Positions 24,884 through 34,015 of a stretch of 64,000 nucleotides of DNA are shown piece after piece. A model generated the notes under the pieces. That model saw only the letters and a program-made list of their open reading frames with translations. It was not told the DNA's origin and did not search any database. The DNA comes from CBDEGU01 sp965238045 (GTDB lineage Bacteria > Acidobacteriota > Terriglobia > Bryobacterales > UBA6623). How positions within the stretch are numbered: position 1 is the stretch's first letter; each line of letters starts with the position of its first letter. The position numbers were made by a program, and so were the translations under genes. The stretch spans positions 496,001-560,000 of the forward strand of contig CBDEGU010000012.1 of the NCBI GenBank assembly GCA_965238045.1. The letters are read 5' to 3'.

Positions 24884-26203
24884 ATGAACAGCAACGGACG
24901 AAAGGGGCACTGGGCAGGATGGGTGAGGTTGCTGTCGATGCTCATTTTTTGCCTGGGCGCGGCATTTTCCTTGCAGCAGGGGGAGTATGACCTGCTGCTG
25001 AAAGGAGGTTACGTGATCGACCCGAAGAACGGGATTTCGGGGCACCGCGACGTCGCCATCTCGCAAGGCAAGATCGCCGCCGTGGCGGAATCGATTGATG
25101 CATCGAAGGCGACGCGGACGCTCGACGTCCAAGGCCTCTACATCACCCCCGGCCTAGTCGATCTGCACGTTCATATCTTTTCGACAACAAACATCCCGGG
25201 GGCCTGGGCGGGCGATAACAGCGTGCAGCCGGACTCGAACACACTGCCGACAGGCGTCACGACGGCCGTCGACGCGGGCAGTTCGGGTTGGCGCAACTTC
25301 GAGTTCTTCCGCCATACGGTGATCGACAAGGCCCGCCTGAAAACGCGCGTGCTGGCGCATATCAACATCGCCGGCTTCGGCATGATCACCGACATCACCG
25401 AGCAGAAGGATTTCAACCCCGAAGAAGTGGCGCGCCTGGCCAAGAAACACAGCGACGTGATCGTGGGCGTCAAGAGCGCGCACTATCGCCTGCCGGATTG
25501 GGAATCGGTCGACCAAGCCGTCAAGGCCGGTACGCTGGCCCAGATTCCGGTAATGGTGGATTTTGGTTACTTCTTGCCCGAGCGGCCGTTCTACGAGCTC
25601 GTGCTGGAGCGGCTGCGGCCCGGCGACATGCCGACGCATATGTTCCGCGGCCCCGTGCCGTGGGTGGACGAGAACGGCAAGCTCTACGACTATCTCTATC
25701 AGGCGCGCAAACGTGGCATCAAGTTCGACGTGGGTCATGGCGGCGGCAGCTTCGTGTTCCGCAATGCCGTACCGGCGATCGAGCAGGGTTTCTACCCGGA
25801 CTCGATCTCGACCGACTTACACCAGGGCTCGGTGAACGGCGCCATGATGGATATGCAAACGACACTGTCGAAGTTCCTTGCGATGGGGATGCCTTTGGAT
25901 GAAGTGATCAAAGCATCCACCTGGAACCCGGCGCGGCAGATCCAGCGGGAAGAACTGGGGCACCTCACTCCGGGGGCCGTTGCCGATGTCGCGGCGTTCC
26001 GGATGCTGCGCGGCAAGTTCCGTTTTCGGGACGGCGGCAACGGCGCCATCAACGGGAATCAGCGGCTGTTTTGCGAACTGACCCTGCGGGAGGGCCAGGT
26101 CGTCTGGGATTGGAACTCGCTGACCGGCATCGATTACCAGAAGTTGGGTCCAGAATACGGATTTCGCAAGGGTGTCGACCAGATCATTCGCCCTCCGCAT
26201 TGA
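24884..26203 (+). CDS. exported amidohydrolase / deacetylase-like hydrolase
   Basis: The product of about 439 residues starts MNSNGRKGHWAGWVRLLSML with a hydrophobic signal ending near FSLQQG. It then shows YDLLLKGGYVIDPKNGISGH, metal-binding PGLVDLHVHIF, PTGVTTAVDAGSSG, HINIAGFGM, VGVKSAHYRLPDW, FDVGHGGGSFVFRNAVPAI and FYPDSISTDLHQ, the amidohydrolase superfamily (deacetylase/dihydroorotase-like). GGAG six bases before ATG 24884 favours this start over ATG 24872. It is paralogous to the gene at 10704. The substrate is unknown; a role in uptake or recycling of amino-acid derivatives is possible but not shown. Confidence 0.85.
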   Translation: MNSNGRKGHWAGWVRLLSMLIFCLGAAFSLQQGEYDLLLKGGYVIDPKNGISGHRDVAISQGKIAAVAESIDASKATRTLDVQGLYITPGLVDLHVHIFSTTNIPGAWAGDNSVQPDSNTLPTGVTTAVDAGSSGWRNFEFFRHTVIDKARLKTRVLAHINIAGFGMITDITEQKDFNPEEVARLAKKHSDVIVGVKSAHYRLPDWESVDQAVKAGTLAQIPVMVDFGYFLPERPFYELVLERLRPGDMPTHMFRGPVPWVDENGKLYDYLYQARKRGIKFDVGHGGGSFVFRNAVPAIEQGFYPDSISTDLHQGSVNGAMMDMQTTLSKFLAMGMPLDEVIKASTWNPARQIQREELGHLTPGAVADVAAFRMLRGKFRFRDGGNGAINGNQRLFCELTLREGQVVWDWNSLTGIDYQKLGPEYGFRKGVDQIIRPPH

Positions 26204-26527
26204 GCGGGGCGCGTAGAGGGCTGGAGAGGCCTGCCCTGGCTTGGCGCCGGCGGCCGTTCGGTGAACGATCCTTACCGGCATTCACCCCCGCGGGGCGGCT
26301 GCCCTCGATCATCCCAACATTTGCACGGTTTACGAAGGCGGCCAGCATGGCTTCCTGGCCATGGAACGGGTCGAGGGGCCCAGCTCCCTGGAGGGATGAG
26401 GAACGAACTGCCAATAGGCGTTTTCCCGTACTTCCTCTGTGGCTTTTCGGGCCAAGCGCGAGGTCTCCGGCCGAAGCCGAAGAAGCCGGCCCGGATCTTG
26501 TTCTAGATTGGATGGAGGATGCCTCCC
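26204..26527. other. 324-bp intergenic region
   Basis: Nothing convincing is encoded between the amidohydrolase stop and the first UroD-like gene. GGAGG at 26514-26518 is the ribosome binding site for ATG 26528. No terminator hairpin with a T-tract was seen. Confidence 0.5.
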
Positions 26528-27674
26528 ATGGCAGTTCCGCAATCGGTGCGGAAGGCCTTGGCCGCGAAGGGCGACAGAAAGACGGACTTCGAACGTCTTA
26601 AAACAGCCTTGAATCGCCAGGAGCCGGACTACGTGCCTCTTTTCGAAATGGGGATCGACCCGGAGATCAAGCAGCAATTCATGGGGCGGCCCCTCAAGGG
26701 ACACGCCGAGGAGATCGAGTTCTTCCGGCTGGCCGGCTTCGATGTCTACCCCGTTTCGGTGAGCGTGATCAACGTCAACATGAGGCCCGTTGAAGGTACC
26801 GAGAGGGACGCGGGGAAGACGACAGGAGTCGGAGTCAGCAGCCACACCACCCGCGGCTACAAGGCGGAACTCGAGGCGTACACGGAACGCCATTGGGCGG
26901 AGATGCACAAAGGGGTCATCACGACGAAAGAAGAATTCGAAGCGTATCCCTGGCCAGACCCCGGCAACCTGGACTTCTCTGTCCTGGACGAAGTCGGCGC
27001 CCTGCTGCCGCCCGGAATGAAGATTGCTGTTGTCATCGGCAAGGTATTTACCGGGGTTTGGTTCATGATGGGCATGGAAACCTTCATGTTCGCCTATGTG
27101 GACGACCCCGAACTAATCGAGATGATGTATGGCAAGATCATCCCCTTGCAGCAGCGCGTCATGGAAGCCGCGATGGAGCACCCCGCTGTGGGCCTGAGCT
27201 TTCACGCCGACAGATCTCTCGGGGACCAGCGGCCTCTTGGTCCACCCCGACCATTACCGCAAATACGCGTTCCCCTGTTACAAGCAGATGTGCGACATGG
27301 CCAAGGCCGTGGACAAGCCTTTCATCTACCACTCGGACGGCAATATCTCGATGGTGATTGAAGATCTCATCGATTTGGGTATCACGGCTTGGCATCCGGT
27401 CGAGAAGCAGTCCCACGACATCAACGAAGTGAAGGCGCAATATGGCGATCGGATAGCCTTGCTGGGCAACATCGATCTGCAATACACGCTGACCCGGGGA
27501 ACGCCTCAACAAGTCACTGACGAGGTTCGGACCCGGATACGTGATCTGGCGCCCGGGGGAGGATATTGCGTCTCTTCGGGCAACTCTATTCCCGAGTATG
27601 TCCCGATCGACAACTATGCCGCCATACTCGAAGCGACCTACCGCTACGGCAAATACCCCATCGCGCTAAATTGA
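26528..27674 (+). pseudogene. uroporphyrinogen-decarboxylase-like (MtaA/CmuA-type) gene with a +1 frameshift
   Basis: The first part (MAVPQSVRKALAAKGDRKTD, LNRQEPDYVPLFEMGID, VVIGKVFTGVWFMMGMETFM) and the second part (DLSGTSGLLVHPDHYRKYAF, CDMAKAVDKPFIYHSDGNIS, VEKQSHDINEVKAQYGDRIA, GNIDLQYTLTRGTPQQV) form one UroD-superfamily protein of about 382 residues in two frames. The switch falls at 27212, where GCCGAC-A-GATCTC has one extra A against the expected Ala-Asp-Asp-Leu. UroD-like proteins next to corrinoid methyltransferases act in methyl transfer or corrinoid handling rather than haem synthesis. GGAGG with 9-bp spacing supports ATG 26528. A single-base sequencing error is the main alternative to a true pseudogene. 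Confidence 0.8.
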
Positions 27675-27723
27675 GAATGGACCAGGGTGGCCCTGGAGTT
27701 CGGGGATCAAGTTTTTGGACGCC

Positions 27724-27916
27724 AGCCCGCTTTTCTCACCACGTGGCCCGGTGAAGTGGAGGGGCGAAGTGCGTGAGAGGCCCGTCAGCAGGAGGCGCGC
27801 GCCGCTTGACGCGCGCAGGCGTACTTGACAGTACGTTGAGCACGGCGAGCAAGCGCAACGAAGGTTTGGCGGACCTCTCATGTGCTTCGGTCGTCAGGTG
27901 ATGAGAAATGCGGCCT
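27724..27916. repeat. palindrome-ended element, MITE-A copy R1 (193 bp)
   Basis: It begins AGCCCGCTTTTCTCACCACG and ends with CAGGTGATGAGAAATGCGGC, an inverted version of the start. The family is shared with R2 (33196), R3 (40793) and R4 (55421). Here it lies between the convergent UroD-like genes, and its right edge supplies the TAG stop codon (27915-27917) of the minus-strand one. The 45-bp arms could form a long hairpin and might terminate transcription from both sides. Confidence 0.85.
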
Positions 27917-29226
27917 AAAGGGGCCGATCGGCCACCGTGCTCTGGGCGATAGCGTCGGTGATGTACTGCAGGCGATCCCATCTGCAATCGGCGGTCACCA
28001 TGTCGCTGACCCCGAGGATCAGACGGCTCGCGCCGCGATACTTCCTGAGCAGGTCATCGATCTGGCGGCGGAACTCTTCCTCGCTCGTGCTCTCGGGGCA
28101 CAGAAGCACGGAGGGAATTCCGCCCACAATGGTGACACGGTCGGCAAAAGCGTCCCGAAAATCCTCGAGCGTGCAACTCGTCATGGGGTAGGGACAGACC
28201 GAGTCGGTGATATCAAAGCCCGCGGCCTCATAATGCTTGAACAACTTCCGATTTTCGCCATCGGTATGGCACATCAAGTACTTGCCCTTGCGATGCAACT
28301 GCTCGGCATACCGCCGCAGCGGGGGTACAAAGTGCTTCTCAAAAAACGGCGGGTATGTGATGGTGTCATCGTAGTTGGCGCCTAGGAGTGTGTCCGAGTA
28401 TTAGCATCTCGATCTATATGTAGTATTGAGAGTGAATACAAACTACAAGATACGGTATCCTTCGAAGTCATTTTTTGAATACTCGGACACACTCCTAGGA
28501 GCACGACTTCGGCGGGAGAGTCGGGGCGATTTCCTTCATCCGCTGGTAGCAGGGCTCCATCTGTTCGACAAGTTTTTCGACCTTTTCCGGGTAGTCATGC
28601 AAGGCGAAAAAGAACTGATCGATCGGCATCAACTCCTTCATGATGTGATGCATGGGGCACGCCGTGCCGCACAGGAAGGCCACCACGATCCCTCGCTCAC
28701 CCACTTGCTCGCGCCTCGCCAAATAGCCTTCCAGTCGCGGCTCGACTTTCAAGTGGGAGAAGATGTAGCCTACGACTTCGAAGTCCTCCGGCTTCTGGAT
28801 GGCGTGTTCCATGGTCCATGGGATCGACGCTCCGGCTGCCAGCATCTGCTCCGTGAAGACCGTCCGCGTGCGGATGGAACCTGCCGGCGTGTGGTACTCC
28901 ACAATCGTCTCGCCGCCGCTGCGACTGACTTTGCGGTCGACCCCCTCGAGAGTGTTCTCGTAGACAAGGACCGGCAGCCGGCAGAGGCCCAGCGCTTGGT
29001 CGGCCATATCGGTTTCGCTCTCCCAGTCGGTGAAGTCGGGGACCACCTGGTAGCAGCCCACCCCGAGTTTCTTAGCCAGTTCCACGAGGTCGAGGGAACG
29101 CAGCTTGGCGGGGAGAGTCCCATCGCGCAGCTTGGCGCGGCGCCAGAATTCGAGCCGGGGAAGCCACGGGAGGCGATCCGGGACCTCCCCGCGGATGGCG
29201 GCGAGGACGCGTTCGCGTTCAGTCAT
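27915..29226 (-). pseudogene. second UroD-like (MtaA-type) gene, split by a MITE and a 1-nt deletion
   Basis: From ATG 29226 (AAGGA upstream) the frame reads MTERERVLAAIRGEVPDRLP, VGCYQVVPDFTDWESETDM, FLCGTACPMHHIMKELMPID to EIAPTLP, then ends in TAG at 28495. Family sequence resumes beyond the 117-bp insert: GANYDDTITYPPFFEKHFVP, KGKYLMCHTDGENRKLFKHY, GGIPSVLLCPESTSEEEF, to a stop at 27915. Removing the insert with one CTAG copy gives EVVLLGANYDDT only if one base is also restored near 28513-28516 (CTCCC-GCC). So the gene carries two lesions. Intact length would be about 395 residues. Its own promoter region is shared with the divergent MFS gene. Confidence 0.85.
28382..28498. mobile_element. 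MITE-C: 117-bp element with perfect inverted ends and CTAG duplication
   Basis: Inside CTAG borders (28382-28385 and 28495-28498) lie perfect 17-bp inverted repeats GAGTGTGTCCGAGTATT and its complement. The interior is AT-rich compared with the surroundings and has no coding potential. It interrupts the UroD-like gene; deleting it with one CTAG restores contiguous sequence. CTAG duplication and short size fit a non-autonomous relative of an IS5-type element, but no matching transposase is in the window: the IS5-type element at 51634 has different ends. Confidence 0.9.
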
Positions 29227-29491
29227 CGGAATCCTTCGTTCGGAATCGGGGCCGCGGTGAATGCGTGCCGGGGGAGCCAGTTGGGGGAGGCAGTTAGCCA
29301 CTTCTCGCGCCGGGCGGCTCGGCTGACTGCCTGCTTCCGCTGGGCGCACGAATACTGTCGGCGGTCCCCCGCGAGCCCTCGGGCGCGGGCGCTCGCACAA
29401 CACACGCCACTCAAGTCCAGTATCTCTGGTAGTATCCTACACTGGATCGGCGGCCACCGGGGCGAGGTGGCTATCGCCCGGAGAGAGTGCA

Positions 29492-30775
29492 ATGCCGGTG
29501 AGCGCGTCACGTCAGGACCGATTTGCTTGGCTCGTGGTTTTTTTTCTGTTCTTGGGGTCGGTGATCAACTACATGGACCGCACCGTGCTCGGCGTAGTCA
29601 TGCCGCAGGTTCGCCGGGATCTGTCGCTGACCAACGCTGAATACGGTCTCGCTGTGAACGCCGTCCTGGTGCTCTACATGATCTTCTACGTCCTGGGAGG
29701 AATCGTGGCCGATCGGCTGGGCTGCCGGCGCGCTTTCCTGGTGACGATCTCGTTTTGGTCTGTTGCCGCGATGCTGCATGTGCTGGCTCGGGGATTGCGC
29801 AGCTTGTGTTTCTTTCGGGCGTTGTTGGGTATGGGAGAGGGTGGTTACTACCCGACAGCGATGCGGGGCGCGGCTGAATGGTTCCCTCCGAGGGACCGCG
29901 CCAAAGCGGTCGGCCTGATCCTATGCGGCCTCAGTCTGGGGACCCTTCTCACCGTACCGTTAGTGGCTTGGATCACCATCCATCATGGCTGGCGGGCGTC
30001 CTTCCTGGTCACGGGGGCCTTGGGTTTCTCGTTGATCCCGCCCTGGCTGTGGCTCCATCGCAAGATCCGGCGAGCCTACGGCCAAGCAGACCCGGCCCCG
30101 GTTCTCGAGTCGGGAGAAACGGAGGATGGCGCATCCGAGGCGGAGATTTCACTGCCTGAGGCACTGCGGCGACGCAAGTACTGGTGTGTGCTCACAGCAC
30201 GGGCTTTGACCGATGCGGCCGGGTACTTCTACCTGTTCTGGATGCCGGGCTACTTTCAGGAGGTTCGCGGATACAGCCTGCGGATGGTGGGAGCCCTGCT
30301 GTGGATACCCTATCTCGCGGCCGACGTTGGAGCGCTCTCGGGAGCCTGGATCAGCAGCATGCTCATCCGGCGGGGCCTGAGCGTCGACCGTAGCCGCAAG
30401 CTCATCCTCCTGCCCGCGGCTTTACTCGGAATGGTGGGCGGACTGGCTTACTTTGTGGCGGGTCCCTACACGGCTCTCGCGATGATCAGTGTCGCCTTGC
30501 TGCGACATCAAGCGTGGGCGTCGAATCTCCACACCGTGATTACTGAGATCTCCCCTCCGAAGCACGTCGCTGTGCTCTACGGCATTACCGGTTCCGCCGG
30601 AACGCTGATGGGCGCGATCACGCAGCCGCTGATCGGCCGCTTTGTGGATCTGGGGGGCTATGGAGCGCCTTTTGTAGCGGCCAGCTCGGTCTGGGTGCTC
30701 GCGGCGGGCGTACTCTTGGCCGGCGGAAGGATCGAACGGATGCGGCGGCGGCCGGCGGAACGAAGACCCGCGTGA
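29492..30775 (+). CDS. MFS transporter, anion:cation symporter (hexuronate/ACS-like)
   Basis: The 427-residue product has about 12 membrane helices. The first loop carries the MFS motif A in VADRLGCRRAFLVT, and helices 4-5 have FRALLGMGEGGYYPTAMRGA, typical of the ACS family (ExuT, GudP, phthalate carriers). VINYMDRTVLGVVMP in helix 1 is also typical. It probably imports an organic anion by proton symport; the substrate cannot be read. GGAGAGAG precedes the ATG. It is divergent from a UroD-like gene with a 265-bp shared upstream region and convergent with mttB-like, suggesting it feeds the methyltransferase pathway. Confidence 0.9.
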   Translation: MPVSASRQDRFAWLVVFFLFLGSVINYMDRTVLGVVMPQVRRDLSLTNAEYGLAVNAVLVLYMIFYVLGGIVADRLGCRRAFLVTISFWSVAAMLHVLARGLRSLCFFRALLGMGEGGYYPTAMRGAAEWFPPRDRAKAVGLILCGLSLGTLLTVPLVAWITIHHGWRASFLVTGALGFSLIPPWLWLHRKIRRAYGQADPAPVLESGETEDGASEAEISLPEALRRRKYWCVLTARALTDAAGYFYLFWMPGYFQEVRGYSLRMVGALLWIPYLAADVGALSGAWISSMLIRRGLSVDRSRKLILLPAALLGMVGGLAYFVAGPYTALAMISVALLRHQAWASNLHTVITEISPPKHVAVLYGITGSAGTLMGAITQPLIGRFVDLGGYGAPFVAASSVWVLAAGVLLAGGRIERMRRRPAERRPA

Positions 30776-30822
30776 AGCGGCCCGCCACCATGAGCACCTC
30801 AAACCCGCGCAACGCCGCGCTT

Positions 30823-32292
30823 TCAGCGGACTCTTCGGTCGTCCGTTATCTCCGGAAACGCGTCCAGGATCTTCCGCCGCAGGTCCGCCTCGAGGCAACG
30901 GACAGGTTCCTCCGCGCGGACATCCGCCACCACCTTCCTCGCCCGCGTCAGCGCGCTCTGGTCGCCGCCGGGCTGCCCGCGTTTCTTCCGATTGGCCAAC
31001 CGCGGCGTAAAGAATTCCTGACGCATGTGGCGGATCGTGTGCTCCTCGGTGAAATAGTTCTGGCCCGGCCCTTTCTCGATCATCAGATCGACGGCGAGAG
31101 TCTCATCACTGACCTCGATGCCCCGCAGCACCCTTTGGCACATGCCGAGAATCTCATTGTCGATGACCAGCTTCTCGTAGCTGACCGTGAGATCGGCCTC
31201 CATCAGACCGGCGATGTCATGGATATAGTTCGCCCCCGACATGGCGACCAGCAGGCTTGACATGGCGCTTTCATAAGCGGCCTGGATATCCATCTCTTTC
31301 GCATCGCTGGTTCCAGCGGTCGAGTAGAGCGGCATTTTGAAGTACTGCGCCACTTGCGAGACGGCGGCATTCAGCATGGCCCTTTCGATCGGGCCGCCAA
31401 GATGGTCCATCGTCCGCAGGTCAGGAACGGAGCCGACACTGCCGCATATCCCCGGAGCGCCTTTGCGGACCGACTGCACCAAGGCAATTCCCGCGAGCGT
31501 CTCGGCCACGTGCGTTAGCACATTCGCGGCGAGCGTAATAGGAGAAGTCGTTCCGCAAATGGGTTCCGTCGGAATGACGGCCGGAATGCCCTTCTCAGCC
31601 AAGTAACAAGTCATTTCGCCATAGTCGCGGTCGATCTTGAAGGGACTAATGATCAGCGTGATGAAAGAGACGAAGGGCTTCTGGCGCAGCGCCGCGAGGC
31701 CGCCGGCGATCATGGCCGACATCTCAACAGCCTGACGCAGACCGGTCATCGAATAGACGCCCCCCATGACATGTTTGGTCGTGTTATCGAGTGAATGGAA
31801 AAAGCGATTGATGTCGATGTGGTCCTTCGACTTGATCTCGTTAGGAAAGACATTGATGGTGAACAGGTGAATGTTCTCCAGGCCATTCACCATACGGGCA
31901 TTGAGGATGACGTCATCCGTGGTTGACGGCCGTCGCTCGCCGGTGTCGGGATCAAGCACATAGATAGCGGTGCCCCCGGGGCCGTAGTGCACTTTGTTGC
32001 CTTCCAAAACGCAGTCGAAGTTCCCGTCCCGTGAAAACAGGGTGATCGATGAAGGGTTGGATGCGACGGCATCTTCTACCAGGCTTCTCGGGAGCCGGAC
32101 CACCCGTGTTTCCGCGTCCGTATCGGCGCCCGCCTCCTTGAATGCCCGGAAGGCGCTAGGGGAGTAGACAGCCAGACCCGATTTCTCGAGAATGCGCAGC
32201 GCTCCGTCCACGATCTTGCGCACATCACCGCCGCTAAGAGGCCGGTAAAGAGAGGATCTCAGCCCGGGTTCTTGGTGCTCTAAATTTTTCAA
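30823..32292 (-). CDS. trimethylamine-methyltransferase (MttB) superfamily, non-pyrrolysine type
   Basis: The 489-residue product shows MttB-family blocks: GALRILEKSGLAVYSPSAFR, VHYGPGGTAIYVLDPDTGER, MVNGLENIHLFTINVFPNEI, KHVMGGVYSMTGLRQAVEMS, FVSFITLIISPFKIDRDYG, TEPICGTTSPITLAANVLTH and the C-terminal NYFTEEHTIRHMRQEFFTPR. The frame is open throughout with no amber codon, so it belongs to the non-pyrrolysine clade, in which studied members (MtgB, MtpB, MtcB) demethylate quaternary amines such as glycine betaine, proline betaine or carnitine and pass the methyl to a corrinoid protein. The start appears to be TTG at 32292 with AAGGAG upstream. The cognate corrinoid gene is truncated. Confidence 0.9.
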   Translation of the reverse strand: MKNLEHQEPGLRSSLYRPLSGGDVRKIVDGALRILEKSGLAVYSPSAFRAFKEAGADTDAETRVVRLPRSLVEDAVASNPSSITLFSRDGNFDCVLEGNKVHYGPGGTAIYVLDPDTGERRPSTTDDVILNARMVNGLENIHLFTINVFPNEIKSKDHIDINRFFHSLDNTTKHVMGGVYSMTGLRQAVEMSAMIAGGLAALRQKPFVSFITLIISPFKIDRDYGEMTCYLAEKGIPAVIPTEPICGTTSPITLAANVLTHVAETLAGIALVQSVRKGAPGICGSVGSVPDLRTMDHLGGPIERAMLNAAVSQVAQYFKMPLYSTAGTSDAKEMDIQAAYESAMSSLLVAMSGANYIHDIAGLMEADLTVSYEKLVIDNEILGMCQRVLRGIEVSDETLAVDLMIEKGPGQNYFTEEHTIRHMRQEFFTPRLANRKKRGQPGGDQSALTRARKVVADVRAEEPVRCLEADLRRKILDAFPEITDDRRVR

Positions 32293-32374
32293 CCTGCCCA
32301 GCTCCTTGCCCCCATTTCCTTACTGAACTGGCTTGGTTCCAGCCTCTCGCCCCGGCAACTCCGGAAGGTGGAAA

Positions 32375-33127
32375 TCACTCAGCACCGGCCTTTTCCGCCG
32401 CGATGATTCCTTCGTCGTAGCGGGCGACAACCCGCGCCCCCGCCTCAACCACCAGAAACTCCTTGTCGTCCCACACCCCATCCACAAATCGTTGCAGCAT
32501 CGAGAAATCCCCGGCGGTCTTCTCGAGCTCCCAGCCGTGGCGACCCGCTTCCGCTCGTGCCCGGCGCTCGAAACGATCGTCGGGCTCCATACCCATCTCG
32601 ATAAACGTCAACTTCCGGTAGTTCTTTCTGTCGTTTCCTAATTGCTCATAGAGGTACCGGCCGTTGTCTTCGCCGTACTTGGCAACCAGATCTTCCAGGG
32701 TACAGCCGACGCCGGTCTGGCCCTGAATGGTCTCCGCTCCGAGCTGACGCAGACCTTCGCCCCGCTCGATCCATCCGGTAGTCCGGAAGTAGACGCCTGG
32801 GTTGTCTTGGAAGTAGCGCAGGTAGCGCCCGGAACTGCCTAAGAACAACGTGATACAGTCGTGGGCCCGCGGAACGACGATGGGCGCCGAACGCGCCCGC
32901 AGTCCGGCGATCCCGTTGCCGCACAACCCGTAACCTAAGAGGATCGCCTCGTAGAGTGAACCATCCACACCGTCGACGGCCTGCTGGAGGCGGGCGCACA
33001 TCGACGCCGCCCCGATGTCATGCAGGCCTTCGGAGAGGAACTTCACGTCAACCTGGTTCCGAGACCGGGCCAACACCGCGCACATTTCCCGGTAGAAGAT
33101 CTCGCAACTGATCAGCTTGAGGCGCAT
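32375..33127 (-). CDS. DUF1638 family protein
   Basis: The 250-residue product starts MRLKLISCEIFYREMCAVLA and has CEIFYRE, AILLGYGLCGNGIAGLRAR, PIVVPRAHDCITLFLGSSGR and NNY-like KNYRKLTFIEMGMEPD, the conserved features of DUF1638. These proteins occur beside corrinoid methyltransferase genes and contain conserved Cys and His (CGN, RAHDC) that could bind a metal or cofactor. No activity is established. It precedes mttB-like by 82 bp on the same strand and follows the corrinoid protein remnant, separated by MITE-A copy R2. Confidence 0.85.
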   Translation of the reverse strand: MRLKLISCEIFYREMCAVLARSRNQVDVKFLSEGLHDIGAASMCARLQQAVDGVDGSLYEAILLGYGLCGNGIAGLRARSAPIVVPRAHDCITLFLGSSGRYLRYFQDNPGVYFRTTGWIERGEGLRQLGAETIQGQTGVGCTLEDLVAKYGEDNGRYLYEQLGNDRKNYRKLTFIEMGMEPDDRFERRARAEAGRHGWELEKTAGDFSMLQRFVDGVWDDKEFLVVEAGARVVARYDEGIIAAEKAGAE

Positions 33128-33195
33128 GTCACTCTTTGGTCAGTTGCTTTTCGACGGCCGGATGCATCGGAGCCGGACTCCTGCCGCGGGCTGTT

Positions 33196-33388
33196 AGCCC
33201 GCTTTTCTCATCACGTGGCCCGGCGAAGTGGAGGGGCGAAGTGCGTGAGAGACCCGTCAGTACGAGGCGCGCGCCGCTTGACGAGCGCAGGCGTACTCGA
33301 CTGTACGTTGAGCACGGCGAGCAAGCGCAACGAAGGAATGGCGGGCCTGTCATGTGCTTCGGTCTTCAGGTGATGAGCAATGCGGGCT
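33196..33388. repeat. palindrome-ended element, MITE-A copy R2 (193 bp)
   Basis: Same family and length as R1 and in the same orientation. It starts AGCCCGCTTTTCTCATCACG and ends CAGGTGATGAGCAATGCGGG plus CT. It lies between the corrinoid protein remnant and DUF1638, one base from the TAG stop (33390-33392) of the former. It must be transcribed through, or act as a terminator or processing site, within what was once one operon. Confidence 0.85.
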
Positions 33389-33389
33389 G

Positions 33390-33880
33390 CTACTTCGGGT
33401 TGGTCGCGAAGGTACTCATGAGCTGCTTGGCTCTCTTGACCGCGACGCTGGCGTTTTCGGCGTAGGCGTCGGCCTCGATCTGGTCCGCAAACTCGCTCGT
33501 CACAGGCGCTCCGCCCACCATGATCTTGACCTGATCGCGCAGGCCGGCGGCCTCGAGAGCCTCGATCGTCGCTCTCATGGTCGACATGGTAACGGTCAGG
33601 AGCGCCGAGAGGCCGATCAGATGAGGTTTCCTCTCGCGCACGGCATCCACAAAGCCTTCGGGTGAGACATCCGTCCCCAGATCGATGACCTCAAAGCCCC
33701 CGCCCTCGAGCAGGGAGGCAACGAGATTCTTGCCGATATCATGCAGGTCCCCCTGGACGGTTCCGATGATCACTCGCCCGGCCGGTTCCGCGCCCGTCTC
33801 GGCGAGCAGCGGTCCAATCAGCGCCAGCGCGCCCTTCATGGCGCGGGCGGAGATGAGAAGCTCGGGTACGAAGTTGGAAT
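33390..33880 (-). pseudogene. corrinoid (B12-binding) protein, 5'-truncated
   Basis: The frame holds FVPELLISARAMKGALALIG, then the cobalamin-binding signature VQGDLHDIGKNLVASLLEGG (D-x-H-x-x-G), VIDLGTDVSPEGFVDAVR, IGLSALLTVTM and IMVGGAPVT, and ends at TAG 33390. This is the MttC/MtbC-type corrinoid protein that carries the methyl group. The usual N-terminal helical cap of about 60-70 residues before FVPELL is absent: upstream sequence in this frame is only the antisense of neighbouring DNA. So the gene lost its 5' end at about 33880. ATG 33839 could still start a bare B12 domain, but it would lack the cap that protects the methyl group. Confidence 0.8.
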
Positions 33881-33914
33881 GGACCCCAAAAGCGAGACCA
33901 GGAAAGAAGGGACA

Positions 33915-34013
33915 ATGAACCAGAGAACGGTCCGCGCGCCCGTCCCCGCGCGGCCGGGCAGTGATCTGCTGCTGCTCTTCACGCCCACGGAGGTCGAGCC
34001 GCCAGCGGTCTAG
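33915..34013 (+). CDS. possible 32-residue ORF or fragment
   Basis: ATG 33915 has AAGG six bases upstream and reads MNQRTVRAPVPARPGSDLLL, then LFTPTEVEPPAV and TAG. It lies where the corrinoid gene's 5' end was lost and ends 2 bp from the convergent DUF2182 stop. It may be a fragment brought in by the same deletion, or chance. No family recognised. Confidence 0.2.
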   Translation: MNQRTVRAPVPARPGSDLLLLFTPTEVEPPAV

Positions 34014-34015
34014 GT

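Noticed and set aside
27724..27916. CRISPR-like array formed by the dispersed repeats
   Set aside because: The copies are single, kilobases apart, 180-193 bp long, and lack spacers or cas genes.
30823..32292. Pyrrolysine-containing trimethylamine methyltransferase
   Set aside because: The frame is open with no amber codon, so it belongs to the non-pyrrolysine branch of the MttB superfamily.
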